8,441 bases of DNA from Acidisphaera sp035272265 (GCA_035272265.1 DATEQV010000321.1:1-8441), one strand, 5' to 3'; shown: positions 1-7,280, numbered from the stretch's first letter. The notes: a model not told the origin generated them from the letters alone. A program made the numbers and translations.

Positions 1-1
1 G

Positions 2-442
2 GCGGCGGTGCACGACGATCCGGGCACCGTGGTGATGTCCTCGCCGTTCGGGGTGCCGCCGCTGCCCGGCGTGATGCCGCCGCCGCCGCCGTCCCGCGCC
101 CCGGCGCCGATCGCGCCGCCGCCTACCCCGCTCCCTGTCCCTGGCCTGGACCCGTCCGTCGCGGCGCCGTCCGTCGCGGCGCCGTCCGGGACGGCGCGGC
201 CGGCGGGCGCACCGCCCGGGGGCGGCACGACGACGACGGGCACCGGATTCGGCGCGATTCCGGCCGCCGACGCGGCGGCTGCGCAACGCGAGCTGGCCTT
301 CTTCCTGGGGCCGATCGCCAGCGTGCTGGTGCGGCGCACCGCGCAGAAGGTCGCGACGACCCACGAGCTGTGGGACGCGCTGGCCACCCATATCGAGCGC
401 GCCGACGACCGCACGGCGTTCCTGCGCAAGCGCCCCCGTTGA
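2..442 (+). CDS. C-terminal part of a proline-rich regulatory protein, possibly a Ser/Thr protein kinase (5' end outside window)
   Basis: The frame is open to the left edge. A GTG at 8 is the first possible start, but nothing shows it is the true one, so I treat this as a 3' fragment. Numbering from that GTG, roughly residues 10-85 are a low-complexity Pro/Ala/Gly linker with runs such as MPPPPPSRAPAP and a tandem PSVAA repeat. Roughly residues 88-144 form a compact domain with the signature FFLGPIASVLVRR, then THELWDALATHIE and RTAFLRKR. From memory this GPIA-x-LVRR pattern is the C-terminal domain (DUF8082-like) of some bacterial serine/threonine kinases and other signalling proteins, where it follows a disordered proline-rich linker. 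No kinase motif lies inside the window, so the N-terminal half is unknown. The frame ends with TGA at 440-442. The domain resemblance is moderately sure and the kinase identity is only inference. Confidence 0.6.
   Translation, partial: AAVHDDPGTVVMSSPFGVPPLPGVMPPPPPSRAPAPIAPPPTPLPVPGLDPSVAAPSVAAPSGTARPAGAPPGGGTTTTGTGFGAIPAADAAAAQRELAFFLGPIASVLVRRTAQKVATTHELWDALATHIERADDRTAFLRKRPR
153..188 (+). repeat. 15-bp tandem repeat (about 2.4 copies) inside the proline-rich linker
   Basis: A 15-base unit, CGTCCGTCGCGGCGC, occurs at 153-167 and 168-182, and a third copy begins at 183-188. It keeps the reading frame and encodes PSVAA-PSVAA-PS. Such in-frame repeats can change linker length without breaking the protein. 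Confidence 0.7.
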
Positions 443-475
443 TTCCGTGAGCTGATCCGCAGGGCTGCCCCGCTC

Positions 476-503
476 GGCTGATCCGGCCGGATCGGCTCGG
501 TTT
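476..503 (+). terminator. Possible weak intrinsic terminator after the first gene
   Basis: A perfect palindrome, GATCCGGCCGGATC, lies at 480-493. With flanking bases the RNA can form a nine-pair stem (476-484 with 489-497, two of them G-U) and a GGCC loop. Only a short, broken T-run (TTTGATT) follows at 501-507, so termination would be inefficient. It lies 34 bases past the stop of the upstream gene, the right place for a terminator, but the palindrome could equally be a protein-binding site. Confidence 0.35.
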
Positions 504-536
504 GATTGCCAAAACAGCCGTAGATGTGGTTGTTAC

Positions 537-556
537 GCTCGATGCGAGCACAAAGG
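537..556 (+). promoter_or_regulatory. Small leader hairpin and ribosome binding site that favour the start at 566
   Basis: AAAGG at 552-556 lies nine bases before the ATG at 566 and is the only reasonable Shine-Dalgarno match near the three in-frame ATGs (524, 542, 566). Just upstream, GCTCG (537-541) and CGAGC (545-549) can form a five-pair hairpin with ATG 542-544 as its loop. That would make the middle ATG a poor start. The first-listed ATG at 524 has no purine-rich site before it. Confidence 0.5.
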
Positions 557-565
557 CTGGTCCCG

Positions 566-2290
566 ATGACCGATTCCGGCCCGGGAAACCGGTTCCACCT
601 CATCCTGATCAAGCCGTCGCACTACGACGACGACGGCTATGTCATTCAATGGTACAGGTCGTCGATCCCGACCAACAGCCTGGCCGCCCTGTACGGGCTG
701 GCGACGGACTGCGCCGAACGCCAGGTGCTGGGGCCGGACACGGCGATCACCGTCGACGCCTATGACGAGACCAACACGCGCATTCGGGTCGATCGCCTGG
801 CCGCCAACATCAAGGCCGCCGGCGGCGGCATGGTGGGGCTGGTCGGCGTGCAGTCCAACCAGTTTCCGCGGGCGATGGTGCTGGCGCGGCGGTTCCGCGA
901 CCTCGGCGTGACTGTCGCGATCGGCGGGTTCCACGTCTCGGGCGTGATCTCGATGCTGCCGTCGATCACGCCGGAATTGCAGGAGGCGATGGACCTCGGC
1001 ATCGCGCTGTACGCGGGCGAGGCGGAGGACGGGCTGGACGAGCTGCTGCGCGACGCGCATGCGGGCACGCTGAAGCCGCTGTACAACCACATGGCCAACC
1101 TGCCGAACATCGCCGGCGTGCCGCTGCCGCGGCTGCCGATCGAGAAGATCGAGCGCACGATCGGCAACATGACGACGTTCGATGCCGGCCGCGGCTGCCC
1201 GTTCCAGTGCAGCTTCTGCACGATCATCAACGTGCAGGGCCGGGTGTCGCGCCGCCGCACGCCGGACGACATCGAGGCGCTGGTGCGCCGCAACGCCGCG
1301 CACGGCATCACCAGCTACTTCATCACCGACGACAATTTCGCCCGCAACAAGGACTGGGAGCCGATCTTCGACCGGCTGATCCAGCTGCGCGAGAAGGAAG
1401 GCTTCACGCTGAAGCTGACCATCCAGGTCGATACGCTGTGCCACCGCATCCCGCGCTTCATCGAGAAGGCCGGGCGGGCCGGCGTGGCGCGGGTGTTCAT
1501 CGGCCTGGAGTCGATCAACACCGAGAACCTGATCGCGGCGAAGAAGAAGCAGAACCGGATCGCCGAATACCGCGACATGCTGCTGGCGTGGAAGCGCATC
1601 CGGGTGGTGATCTGGGCCGGCTACATCATCGGCTTCCCGGCCGACACGCCGGAGACGGTGCTGCGCGACATCCGCATCATCCAGAAGGAGCTGCCGATCG
1701 ACTTCCTGGAGTTCACCATCATGACCCCGCTGCCGGGGTCGGAGGACCACCAGAAGCTGTACCTGGCCGGCATCGACATGGACGCCGACCTCAACCGCTA
1801 CGACACGTTCCACGTCGTCACCGCGCATCCGAAGATGACGCGCGAGGACTGGACAGCGACGTACCAGGCGGCGTGGCGGACCTATTACAGCCCCGAGCAC
1901 ATGGCGACGGTGATGCGCCGGTCGGCGGCGACGCGGGTGTCGCTCGGCAAGATGGCGAGCCAGCTGCTGGCGTTCTGGAGCCTGGCCATCGTCGAGCGCT
2001 CGCATCCGATGGAAGGCGGCTACCTGCGCCGCAAGATCCGCACCGAGCGGCGGCCGGAGCTGCCGGTGGTGCCGGCGTGGCGGTTCTACCCGGCGTTCGC
2101 GGCGGAGTTCGCGGTGAAGCACGCCCGGATGTCGGTGGTGCTCGCCCGGCTGCTGCTGCTGCGCCACCGGCTGAAGCGTGATCCCGACGCGGTGAACTAT
2201 CGCGATCTGGCGTTGACGCCGGTCGGCGTGGGCGCCGAGACCGAGCTGAAGGCGACGCCGAAGCCGGTGCGGGTTCCGGTCGCGGCCTGA
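566..2290 (+). CDS. B12-binding domain radical SAM protein
   Basis: This is a cytoplasmic [4Fe-4S] enzyme of 574 residues that should cleave S-adenosylmethionine to a radical and use cobalamin, as class B radical SAM methyltransferases and related enzymes do. Residues about 10-150 look like a cobalamin-binding Rossmann-type domain, with GLVGVQSNQ near 91-99 and IGGFH ending at H123. The cluster motif CPFQCSFC gives C211, C215 and C218. Further radical SAM landmarks are ITDDNF (253-258), IGLES (312-316) and the GYIIGFP strand (352-358). The C-terminal ~150 residues are an Arg-rich family-specific extension. I chose ATG 566 because of its ribosome binding site; an in-frame ATG at 524 would add 14 residues unlike the family. 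The gene is convergent with the glycosyltransferase gene, whose stop lies 24 bases past this one. The substrate cannot be read from the sequence or neighbours. Confidence 0.9.
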   Translation: MTDSGPGNRFHLILIKPSHYDDDGYVIQWYRSSIPTNSLAALYGLATDCAERQVLGPDTAITVDAYDETNTRIRVDRLAANIKAAGGGMVGLVGVQSNQFPRAMVLARRFRDLGVTVAIGGFHVSGVISMLPSITPELQEAMDLGIALYAGEAEDGLDELLRDAHAGTLKPLYNHMANLPNIAGVPLPRLPIEKIERTIGNMTTFDAGRGCPFQCSFCTIINVQGRVSRRRTPDDIEALVRRNAAHGITSYFITDDNFARNKDWEPIFDRLIQLREKEGFTLKLTIQVDTLCHRIPRFIEKAGRAGVARVFIGLESINTENLIAAKKKQNRIAEYRDMLLAWKRIRVVIWAGYIIGFPADTPETVLRDIRIIQKELPIDFLEFTIMTPLPGSEDHQKLYLAGIDMDADLNRYDTFHVVTAHPKMTREDWTATYQAAWRTYYSPEHMATVMRRSAATRVSLGKMASQLLAFWSLAIVERSHPMEGGYLRRKIRTERRPELPVVPAWRFYPAFAAEFAVKHARMSVVLARLLLLRHRLKRDPDAVNYRDLALTPVGVGAETELKATPKPVRVPVAA

Positions 2291-2314
2291 GCGTGCGCCG
2301 CGCGCAGAGCTCCG

Positions 2315-4573
2315 TCAGGTCGCGAGCAGGCTGACGTACGCGGCTTCGAGGTCGCGGGCGGCGCGGGTGATGTCGAACAACGAAGACGCGGACTGCGCCA
2401 GTTTCTCGCGCAGGCGGGCGAGCACGTCCGGCTGTTGCGCGAGGTGCACGGCGCGCTGCTCGTAGTCGGGCAGCGACGTCGCGACCAGTTCCGGCAGGCC
2501 GACGGCGTGCAGCATCGTCCCGGCCTGGCGGCCGGCGAAGGTCGCGCCGGCGCAGGTCAGCACCGGCAGCCCGGCCCACAGCGCGTCGTACGCCGTCGTC
2601 ACCGCATTGTAGGGCAGCGTGTCGAGGAACAGGTCGGCGAGGCGATGGCGCGCGAGATGGTCCTCGGTGGGCACGTAGGTGGCGAACACGAGGCGCTCGG
2701 GCGCGATGCCGCGCTGCGCGGCCTCGCGGCGCAGATTGCCGGCGACGAGGCGGTTGGTCTCGGACAGCCAGAGCACGCTGCCCGGCACCGCCGCCAGCAG
2801 ACGCATCCAGATGCCGAAGATGTCGGGCGTGATCTTGTAGCTGTTGTTGAAGCACGCGAACACGAAGCCCCCCGGCAGGCCGCAGTCTGCGCGCGACGGC
2901 GTGCGCGCGCCGATGGGGTGAGGGATCGTCGCGGGCCACCAGCATCCCCGCACCGGCACCAGGCGCTCGTCGAAGAACGGCTGCTGGTCGGGCGGCACGA
3001 CGAACGGATCGACGATGACCGCGTCGATGAAATCCGCGCCCATCGTTCCGGCATAGCCGAGGAAGTGCGCCTGCACGCGCGCCGGCCGGAACGCGAGGAT
3101 GGCGGCACGCGCGTAGCGGGTGTGGCCGGTCAGATCGACCAGGAGGTCGAGATCGTCCGCGTGGATGCGGCGCGCCGCGTCCGCATCGCCGAGCGTGCGC
3201 AGGTCGGCGAAGCTGTCGCAGCCGGCGGCGATCCGCGCGCGCACCGCGCTGCCGTCGTCGGGCCCGTAGGAGTAGGCGTGCACCACGAACGCGGCGCGGT
3301 CGTGCGCGTCCAGGAGGCCGGCGGTCGCCCAGCCGACCGGGTGCTCGCGGAAGTCGGCGGAGATGTAGCCGAGACGGATGCGGTCTCGCGCGCTCGGGGG
3401 TGAGTGGCGGAACGCGGGACCGCTGCCGGCCGTCTGCCGCCGGACCCAGAAGCGCGCGCAGGCAAGCTGGTCGGCGGGGGTGGATCGTTGCGCCATCAGG
3501 TTGAACGGCGGGACCGAGCCGGGGTGCGTTCGCATCGCCGCGAGGACCGCCGCTTCCTCGGCGTCGCGCTCGCCCCAGGCGCAGCCGAGCGCCTTCGGGT
3601 GCGCGAGATGCGCCCTGATGACGGGATCATCGGGCCGCAGCGCGACGGCGCGCTCGAAGCAGGCGATCGCCTCGGCGAGCCGGCCGCGCAGCCACAGCGC
3701 GTTGCCGCGATCGAGCAGCGCGTCGGCGTCGTCGGGGGCGAGCGCTAGCGCGCGGTCGTAGCAGGCGATCGCGGCGTCGAGCTGGCCCTGCGCCTGCCGC
3801 ACGTTGCCGCGGTTGTTGAGGGCTTCGACGAAATCGGGCCGCAGCTGCAACGCGCGCTCGAAGCACGCGGCGGCCTGCGGAAGCAGGCTGTCGTGCAGGT
3901 CGAGAAGGCCGAGATTGTTGTGCGCCTCGGCCAGCGCGGGGTCGAGCGCGAGCGCGCGTTGCAGATGCGTCCTGGCCTCGGCAGGACGCAGGTGCAGACG
4001 TAGGGCGTTGCCGAGATTGCTGTGCGCGATGGCGAGGTCCGGCGCGGCGGCGACGGCTTGTGCGTAGCATGCCGCGGCTTCGGCGATCGCGTTTTGCCGA
4101 AGGAACAGGTTGCCCAGCGCGATGTGCGCGCCCGCGTCCGGTGGTGCGCCGGGGCGCAGGTCCGCCGCCCGGCGCAGGCAGGCCGACGCCTCGGCCGCGT
4201 CGCCTTGCGCGATCAGGACGCGAACGAGATGCGCGTGCGCTTCGGCGTCGTGCGGCTGCAGGGCGACGACGCTGCGATAGCACCCGGCCGCCGCGTCGAG
4301 GTCGCCGCGTTCTTCGAGAACGATGCCGAGATTGGCGTGGGCCGCGGCGAACGCGGGATCGAGGGCGATCGCCTGACGCAGCAGCGCAACGGCGGCGTCG
4401 CTGCGGCCGACCTGGTGCGACAGTATCGCGAGCAACTGCATGACCGCGACATTGTCCGGCTCGGCGGCGAGGCATTGGCGATAGCCGGCCTCGGCCTCGG
4501 CGAGGCGGCCGGACTGGTGGTGCGCGAAGGCGACCGCCAACGCCTCGGCGGGCGCGCGGGGCGGAGCGTCCAT
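2315..4573 (-). CDS. TPR protein with SPINDLY/OGT-like glycosyltransferase domain (GT41 type)
   Basis: The protein has 752 residues. About nine consecutive 34-residue tetratricopeptide repeats cover residues 10-317, recognisable by AEAHNNLG...A..ALALDP periods; they probably bind protein partners or substrates. After a linker, the catalytic region (about 398-740) has the GT41 landmarks GYISADFREH (H411), DLTGHT, GYAGTMGADFIDAVIVDP, CFNNSYKI (K580, matching the UDP-contacting lysine of human OGT), PGSVLWL, EDH (H639), LADLFLDTLPYN and TTAYDALWAGLPVLT. These match bacterial 'O-linked GlcNAc transferase, SPINDLY family' proteins. The actual sugar and acceptor are unknown, and no signal peptide or membrane segment is present. 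One oddity is V658 in PYNAVTT, where relatives usually have His. The ATG at 4573 has no clear Shine-Dalgarno sequence, and no ATG lies in frame between it and an upstream stop. Confidence 0.9.
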   Translation of the reverse strand: MDAPPRAPAEALAVAFAHHQSGRLAEAEAGYRQCLAAEPDNVAVMQLLAILSHQVGRSDAAVALLRQAIALDPAFAAAHANLGIVLEERGDLDAAAGCYRSVVALQPHDAEAHAHLVRVLIAQGDAAEASACLRRAADLRPGAPPDAGAHIALGNLFLRQNAIAEAAACYAQAVAAAPDLAIAHSNLGNALRLHLRPAEARTHLQRALALDPALAEAHNNLGLLDLHDSLLPQAAACFERALQLRPDFVEALNNRGNVRQAQGQLDAAIACYDRALALAPDDADALLDRGNALWLRGRLAEAIACFERAVALRPDDPVIRAHLAHPKALGCAWGERDAEEAAVLAAMRTHPGSVPPFNLMAQRSTPADQLACARFWVRRQTAGSGPAFRHSPPSARDRIRLGYISADFREHPVGWATAGLLDAHDRAAFVVHAYSYGPDDGSAVRARIAAGCDSFADLRTLGDADAARRIHADDLDLLVDLTGHTRYARAAILAFRPARVQAHFLGYAGTMGADFIDAVIVDPFVVPPDQQPFFDERLVPVRGCWWPATIPHPIGARTPSRADCGLPGGFVFACFNNSYKITPDIFGIWMRLLAAVPGSVLWLSETNRLVAGNLRREAAQRGIAPERLVFATYVPTEDHLARHRLADLFLDTLPYNAVTTAYDALWAGLPVLTCAGATFAGRQAGTMLHAVGLPELVATSLPDYEQRAVHLAQQPDVLARLREKLAQSASSLFDITRAARDLEAAYVSLLAT

Positions 4574-4586
4574 GAGATTGCGAACG

Positions 4587-4614
4587 TAGACAAATTCCGT
4601 GCCGGTGTCATGAT
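4587..4614 (+). promoter_or_regulatory. Candidate promoter for the exported-protein gene
   Basis: TAGACA (4587-4592, five of six to TTGACA) is followed after 16 bases by CATGAT (4609-4614, four of six to TATAAT). This would start a transcript near 4621, about 55 bases before the ATG at 4677. On the other strand, ATGACA with a 17-base spacer to TACGTT overlaps the same bases and points to the glycosyltransferase gene. Both are weak consensus matches in a 103-base divergent gap. Confidence 0.3.
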
Positions 4615-4676
4615 GGGGGCGGAGCGGAAGCGGGTCGGCCCCTTCTCATGAGCCGACCGCGCGGGAGGACGCGTCC

Positions 4677-5417
4677 ATGACACATGACATCACGCGGCGT
4701 GGGGCCTTGCAGGCGATCGCATGGGCGTCGACGCCATACTTGGTTTCCGTCACCGCCCGGTCGGCGTTCGCGGCGCCGGCGGGCGCGGGTGACTATGTCG
4801 GCCTGATCGGCGGCGTGCCGGGCGGGCGCATCGCGCTGTCCACCGATGGGCAGCACGTGCTGGCGTATGTCTGCGACGGTACCGATACGGACCCGGCGAA
4901 CCTGGCCCGATGGATGCGCGGCGAGGCGGCGGGCACAGCGATCGACGTCGGTGCCAACGGCGTGACGGTGATCGCGCAAGTGCAGGGCGACAGAGCAAGC
5001 GGCACGGTGATCCTGCCCGACGGGAGCAAGCACCTGTTCCTCGCCGGGTCGCGCACCTACCGCTCGCCCGAAGCCGGGCTGTATCGCAGCGAGGCGACGT
5101 TCAACGGCGTGCCGTATGTCGGCGGCTGGGTCGTCAACCCGAACCGGAAGACCGCGGCGTTGCCGCAGCCGGCGGACGTCCATCCGGTGGCGTGGCAGAT
5201 GCCGCTGCCGGTCGAGCAGGCGCCCTCGCCGGCGGTCACGCGCGTCGCGCTCGAGGACGAGTTGGAGGACTATCCGAGGACGGGCGGCGCGATCTTCAAC
5301 CAGCAGACCGGCGCGGTGCTGCCCTATGCGGCGCCGAACTTCGCGACGATGACGGCCGAGGTGCCGGGACTGGGCACGTTCCGGCTGCACCGCTGCATAC
5401 GGACCAAGTGCGCCTGA
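4677..5417 (+). CDS. Exported protein of unknown function with twin-arginine-like signal peptide
   Basis: This protein has 246 residues, and I do not recognise a named family. The N-terminus has TRRGALQ (residues 6-12), resembling a twin-arginine signal. A weakly hydrophobic stretch and an AFA-AP cleavage-like site after A32 follow, so periplasmic or secreted location is likely, by the Tat or possibly the Sec route. The mature part starts with a beta-rich stretch (YVGLIGG at 40-46, RIALSTDGQHVLAYVCDGT to about residue 69) of the kind seen in small beta-sandwich secreted proteins. The C-terminus has two Cys in HRCIRTKCA. The start is well supported: GGGAGGA at 4663-4669 gives a strong ribosome binding site about eight bases before the ATG. 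It ends 14 bases before the convergent stop of the AI-2E family gene and is probably transcribed alone. Confidence 0.72.
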   Translation: MTHDITRRGALQAIAWASTPYLVSVTARSAFAAPAGAGDYVGLIGGVPGGRIALSTDGQHVLAYVCDGTDTDPANLARWMRGEAAGTAIDVGANGVTVIAQVQGDRASGTVILPDGSKHLFLAGSRTYRSPEAGLYRSEATFNGVPYVGGWVVNPNRKTAALPQPADVHPVAWQMPLPVEQAPSPAVTRVALEDELEDYPRTGGAIFNQQTGAVLPYAAPNFATMTAEVPGLGTFRLHRCIRTKCA

Positions 5418-5431
5418 GACAGCGTCGGGCG

Positions 5432-6571
5432 TCAGACGCGGGCGGACGTCGTCGCGGACGTGGACAGGGCGACTGACGGCTCCGCGGCCGGTCGTGGCGG
5501 CGTCAGCGGCACCGCGTCGGGCGCCTCGCCCTCGTCCATCCAGGCATTGACCAGCGTGTAGGCGACGGCGAGCACCGTGGGGCCGAGGAAGATGCCGAGC
5601 AGGCCCCAGGCGATCAGGCCGCCGATCACGCCGGCGAGGATCAGCAGCAGCGGCAGGTGGGCGCCGCGCCGGATCAGCACCGGGCGCAGGAAGTTCTCGA
5701 TCAGCACGACCGGCACGGTCAGGATGACCAGCACCGTCGCCGGCACGGAATGGCCCGCGTAGTACATCCACGCCACCGCCGGAAACAGGACGAGGCCGGG
5801 TCCGAGCTGGGCGAGGCAGAGGACGAACATCAGCGCGGTCAGCACCGCCGCGAGCGGCACGCCGACCGCAGCGAGCAGGAGGCCGCCGGCGAGGCTTTGC
5901 ACCAGCGCCGTGACCACGACGCCGAGGGCGACGGCACGGATCGCCTGCCCGGCGAGGACGATGGCCGTCTCGCCGCGCTCGCCGCCGAGGCGCCGGCCGA
6001 AGCGGCGGGCCATGGCGGCACCGGCCTCGCCCCTGACGTACATCACCGCGGCGATCGCGACGGTCAGCAGGAAGTGCAGGAACGTGGCACCCATGCTGCC
6101 GACGGCGGCAGCGAACCAGTGCGTCAGGACCCCGGCGTAGGGCATCAGTTTCGGCGCCAGCTCCTCGACACCGAGCGAGGTGACCTCCGACCAGGCCTCC
6201 GAGGCACTCGCGCCCACCACCGGCACCTGCGCGACCCAGTCCGGCGGCTCCGGCACGCGCAGCGACAGCACCGTGCGCACCATCGTCTCGATCTGGTCCA
6301 TGTGGTCGACGATGGTGCTCAGCGCGAGCCACATCGGCACCAGCACCAGCAGCAGCAGCAGCAGCGTCATCACCAGCACGGCGACGCCGCGGCGGTTGCC
6401 GGTGTAGTGCTGCACGTGCAGCATCACCGGCCAGGTGGCGACGACCAGGGTCAGCGCCCAGACGAACGACAGCAGGAACGGCTTCATCACCCACGCGCTG
6501 GCGGCGAGCAGAACGGCGATGAACAGCACGCCGAGCGTGATGCGGGTCAGGTCCTCGTGCGCGTGCGCCAT
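5432..6571 (-). CDS. ydiK: AI-2E family transporter YdiK-type membrane protein
   Basis: This 379-residue polytopic inner-membrane protein belongs to the AI-2E exporter/PerM superfamily. The N-terminus (EDLTRITLGVLFIAVLLAAS, then ATWPVML and RRGVAVLVMTLLLLL) and the C-terminal signature IENFLRPVLIRRGAHLPLLL with GVIGGLIAWGLLGIFLGP are very close to the YdiK branch. Length matches the family (about 370). Three hydrophobic segments lie in the first 90 residues, then a soluble stretch (about 90-150), then around five more segments up to about residue 345 and an Ala/Pro-rich cytoplasmic tail. The family name comes from TqsA. Substrates of YdiK-type members are not established, and some relatives act as ion antiporters. 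GAGGG (complement of 6578-6582) is a good ribosome binding site six bases from the ATG. The gene follows the lipoprotein gene in the same direction after 80 bases and may be cotranscribed with it. Confidence 0.9.
   Translation of the reverse strand: MAHAHEDLTRITLGVLFIAVLLAASAWVMKPFLLSFVWALTLVVATWPVMLHVQHYTGNRRGVAVLVMTLLLLLLVLVPMWLALSTIVDHMDQIETMVRTVLSLRVPEPPDWVAQVPVVGASASEAWSEVTSLGVEELAPKLMPYAGVLTHWFAAAVGSMGATFLHFLLTVAIAAVMYVRGEAGAAMARRFGRRLGGERGETAIVLAGQAIRAVALGVVVTALVQSLAGGLLLAAVGVPLAAVLTALMFVLCLAQLGPGLVLFPAVAWMYYAGHSVPATVLVILTVPVVLIENFLRPVLIRRGAHLPLLLILAGVIGGLIAWGLLGIFLGPTVLAVAYTLVNAWMDEGEAPDAVPLTPPRPAAEPSVALSTSATTSARV
6347..6365. repeat. CAG trinucleotide run within the ydiK-type gene
   Basis: Six consecutive CAG units encode a poly-Leu part of the third membrane segment on the minus strand. 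Copy-number change would add or remove leucines without a frameshift. Confidence 0.8.
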
Positions 6572-6651
6572 GGCGTTCCCTCGGTTGCGGGCCGCCGGTC
6601 AGTGTGCCGCCGGCGCGGTGCGCGCCCAAGCCGGATTTCGCGACCGGCGGT

Positions 6652-7080
6652 TCAGACGCGATCGGCGGTGAACGTGTAGCCGCACAGCAGGCCGCTGATC
6701 TGGCCGCTCATGTGCGTCCCGGTCACGCGGCCGGAGATCGAGCCGTTCAGATTCCCGCTGTCGCCGGTGATGGTGCCGTCGGGGAGGATCGTGACGGCGT
6801 AGGTCGCCGAGGTCGACTGCGCGGTCAGGGCGGGCGCGGTGCCGGCGGCCTTCGGATGCAGCTGGACGTAGGTGAACCGGTTGCCGCTCACCTGCCACGA
6901 CACGTGCGGGTTGGTGGCACACTCCGGGCCGCCGCTGGCGAGCTGGACGGTGCCGACATACTGCCCGTCATAGGAGACGGGCGGCGCGGGTGCGGGTGCC
7001 GGCGGCGGGGCGGAGCAGCCCCAGGCCAGCGCGCCGAGCGCCAGGCAGCCAGCAACGCGCACGGTGACGACGGTGTTCAT
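6652..7080 (-). CDS. Small putative lipoprotein of unknown function
   Basis: This protein has 142 residues. A short N-terminal hydrophobic segment ends in ALAWGC-S with C22 as the likely lipidated cysteine. Trp at -2 is unusual for a lipobox, so the lipoprotein call is probable rather than certain. Residues 24-34 are a Pro/Ala linker (PPPAPAPAPP), typical of a tether to the membrane. The remainder is a small beta-rich domain: YDGQYVGTVQL, then a stretch with VTILPDGTITGD, NLNGSISGRVTGTHMSGQISG and LLCGYTFTADRV. This alternating beta pattern resembles small periplasmic beta-barrel or sandwich proteins found in alphaproteobacteria, but I cannot name the family. GGAGAAGG upstream (complement of about 7088-7095) places AAGG seven bases before the ATG. 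It precedes the ydiK-type gene on the same strand. Confidence 0.7.
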   Translation of the reverse strand: MNTVVTVRVAGCLALGALAWGCSAPPPAPAPAPPVSYDGQYVGTVQLASGGPECATNPHVSWQVSGNRFTYVQLHPKAAGTAPALTAQSTSATYAVTILPDGTITGDSGNLNGSISGRVTGTHMSGQISGLLCGYTFTADRV

Positions 7081-7280
7081 GCGGGCACCTTCTCCAATGA
7101 CGGCCCATCGGGGGACGGGCCGTTCGGCGATCCGACGCCGGGTCGTGTAGCGCCATAGCCGCCAGCATAACCGCCCGCCTTGATTCGGATCAGCCGGTGC
7201 CGGCCGGCGCGGGCGCCCGCGCGCTTCGGCCGGCCGGCGGCTTCAATCCGCGAAAACGGTGCCTCCTTTGCAGGCGGGGC
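7081..7280. other. Gene-free divergent region between the lipoprotein and cold-shock genes
   Basis: The whole gap between the two start codons is 412 bases (7081-7492). Its right part carries the cold-shock promoter and leader, listed separately. In this left part I see no coding region with family resemblance. It contains a GC-only palindrome at 7199-7238. On the minus strand, TATGCT and TATGGC hexamers near 7155-7172 could be -10 elements of the lipoprotein gene, but no convincing -35 partner was found. Confidence 0.5.
7199..7238. repeat. GC-only nested palindrome
   Basis: The self-complementary decamer GCCGGCCGGC occurs at 7199-7208 and again at 7229-7238. Between them lies a 16-base perfect palindrome, GCGCGGGCGCCCGCGC (7207-7222), overlapping the left decamer by two bases. 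The decamers can pair with each other or each with itself, and the inner palindrome can form its own hairpin. No T-run follows on either strand, so it is not an intrinsic terminator. It may simply reflect extreme GC bias, or be a structural or protein-binding element. Confidence 0.6.

Noticed and set aside
524..565. Earlier ATG starts (524 and 542) for the radical SAM protein
   Set aside because: Neither has a ribosome binding site, the 542 ATG sits in a hairpin loop, and the added residues do not resemble the family.
533..2167. A 544-codon open frame on the minus strand opposite the radical SAM gene
   Set aside because: It is His/Arg/Asp-rich with no family resemblance, and mirrors the codon bias of the true gene. 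It is a shadow frame of high-GC coding DNA.
5418..5439. GCGTC...GACGC inverted repeat between the convergent exported-protein and ydiK-type genes as a bidirectional terminator
   Set aside because: The stem has only five pairs, lacks T-runs on both strands and partly overlaps coding sequence.
6347..6365. CAG tract as a phase-variation switch
   Set aside because: The unit is three bases, so length changes keep the reading frame and would only alter the number of leucines.
4608..6629. A 673-codon minus-strand frame spanning the exported-protein and ydiK-type genes
   Set aside because: It is Arg/Ala/Gly-rich, without domains, and overlaps two well-supported genes in other frames.
5657..6679. 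A 340-codon plus-strand frame rich in His and Gln
   Set aside because: It is antisense to the ydiK-type gene. Its His/Gln runs come from leucine codons and the CAG tract read backwards.
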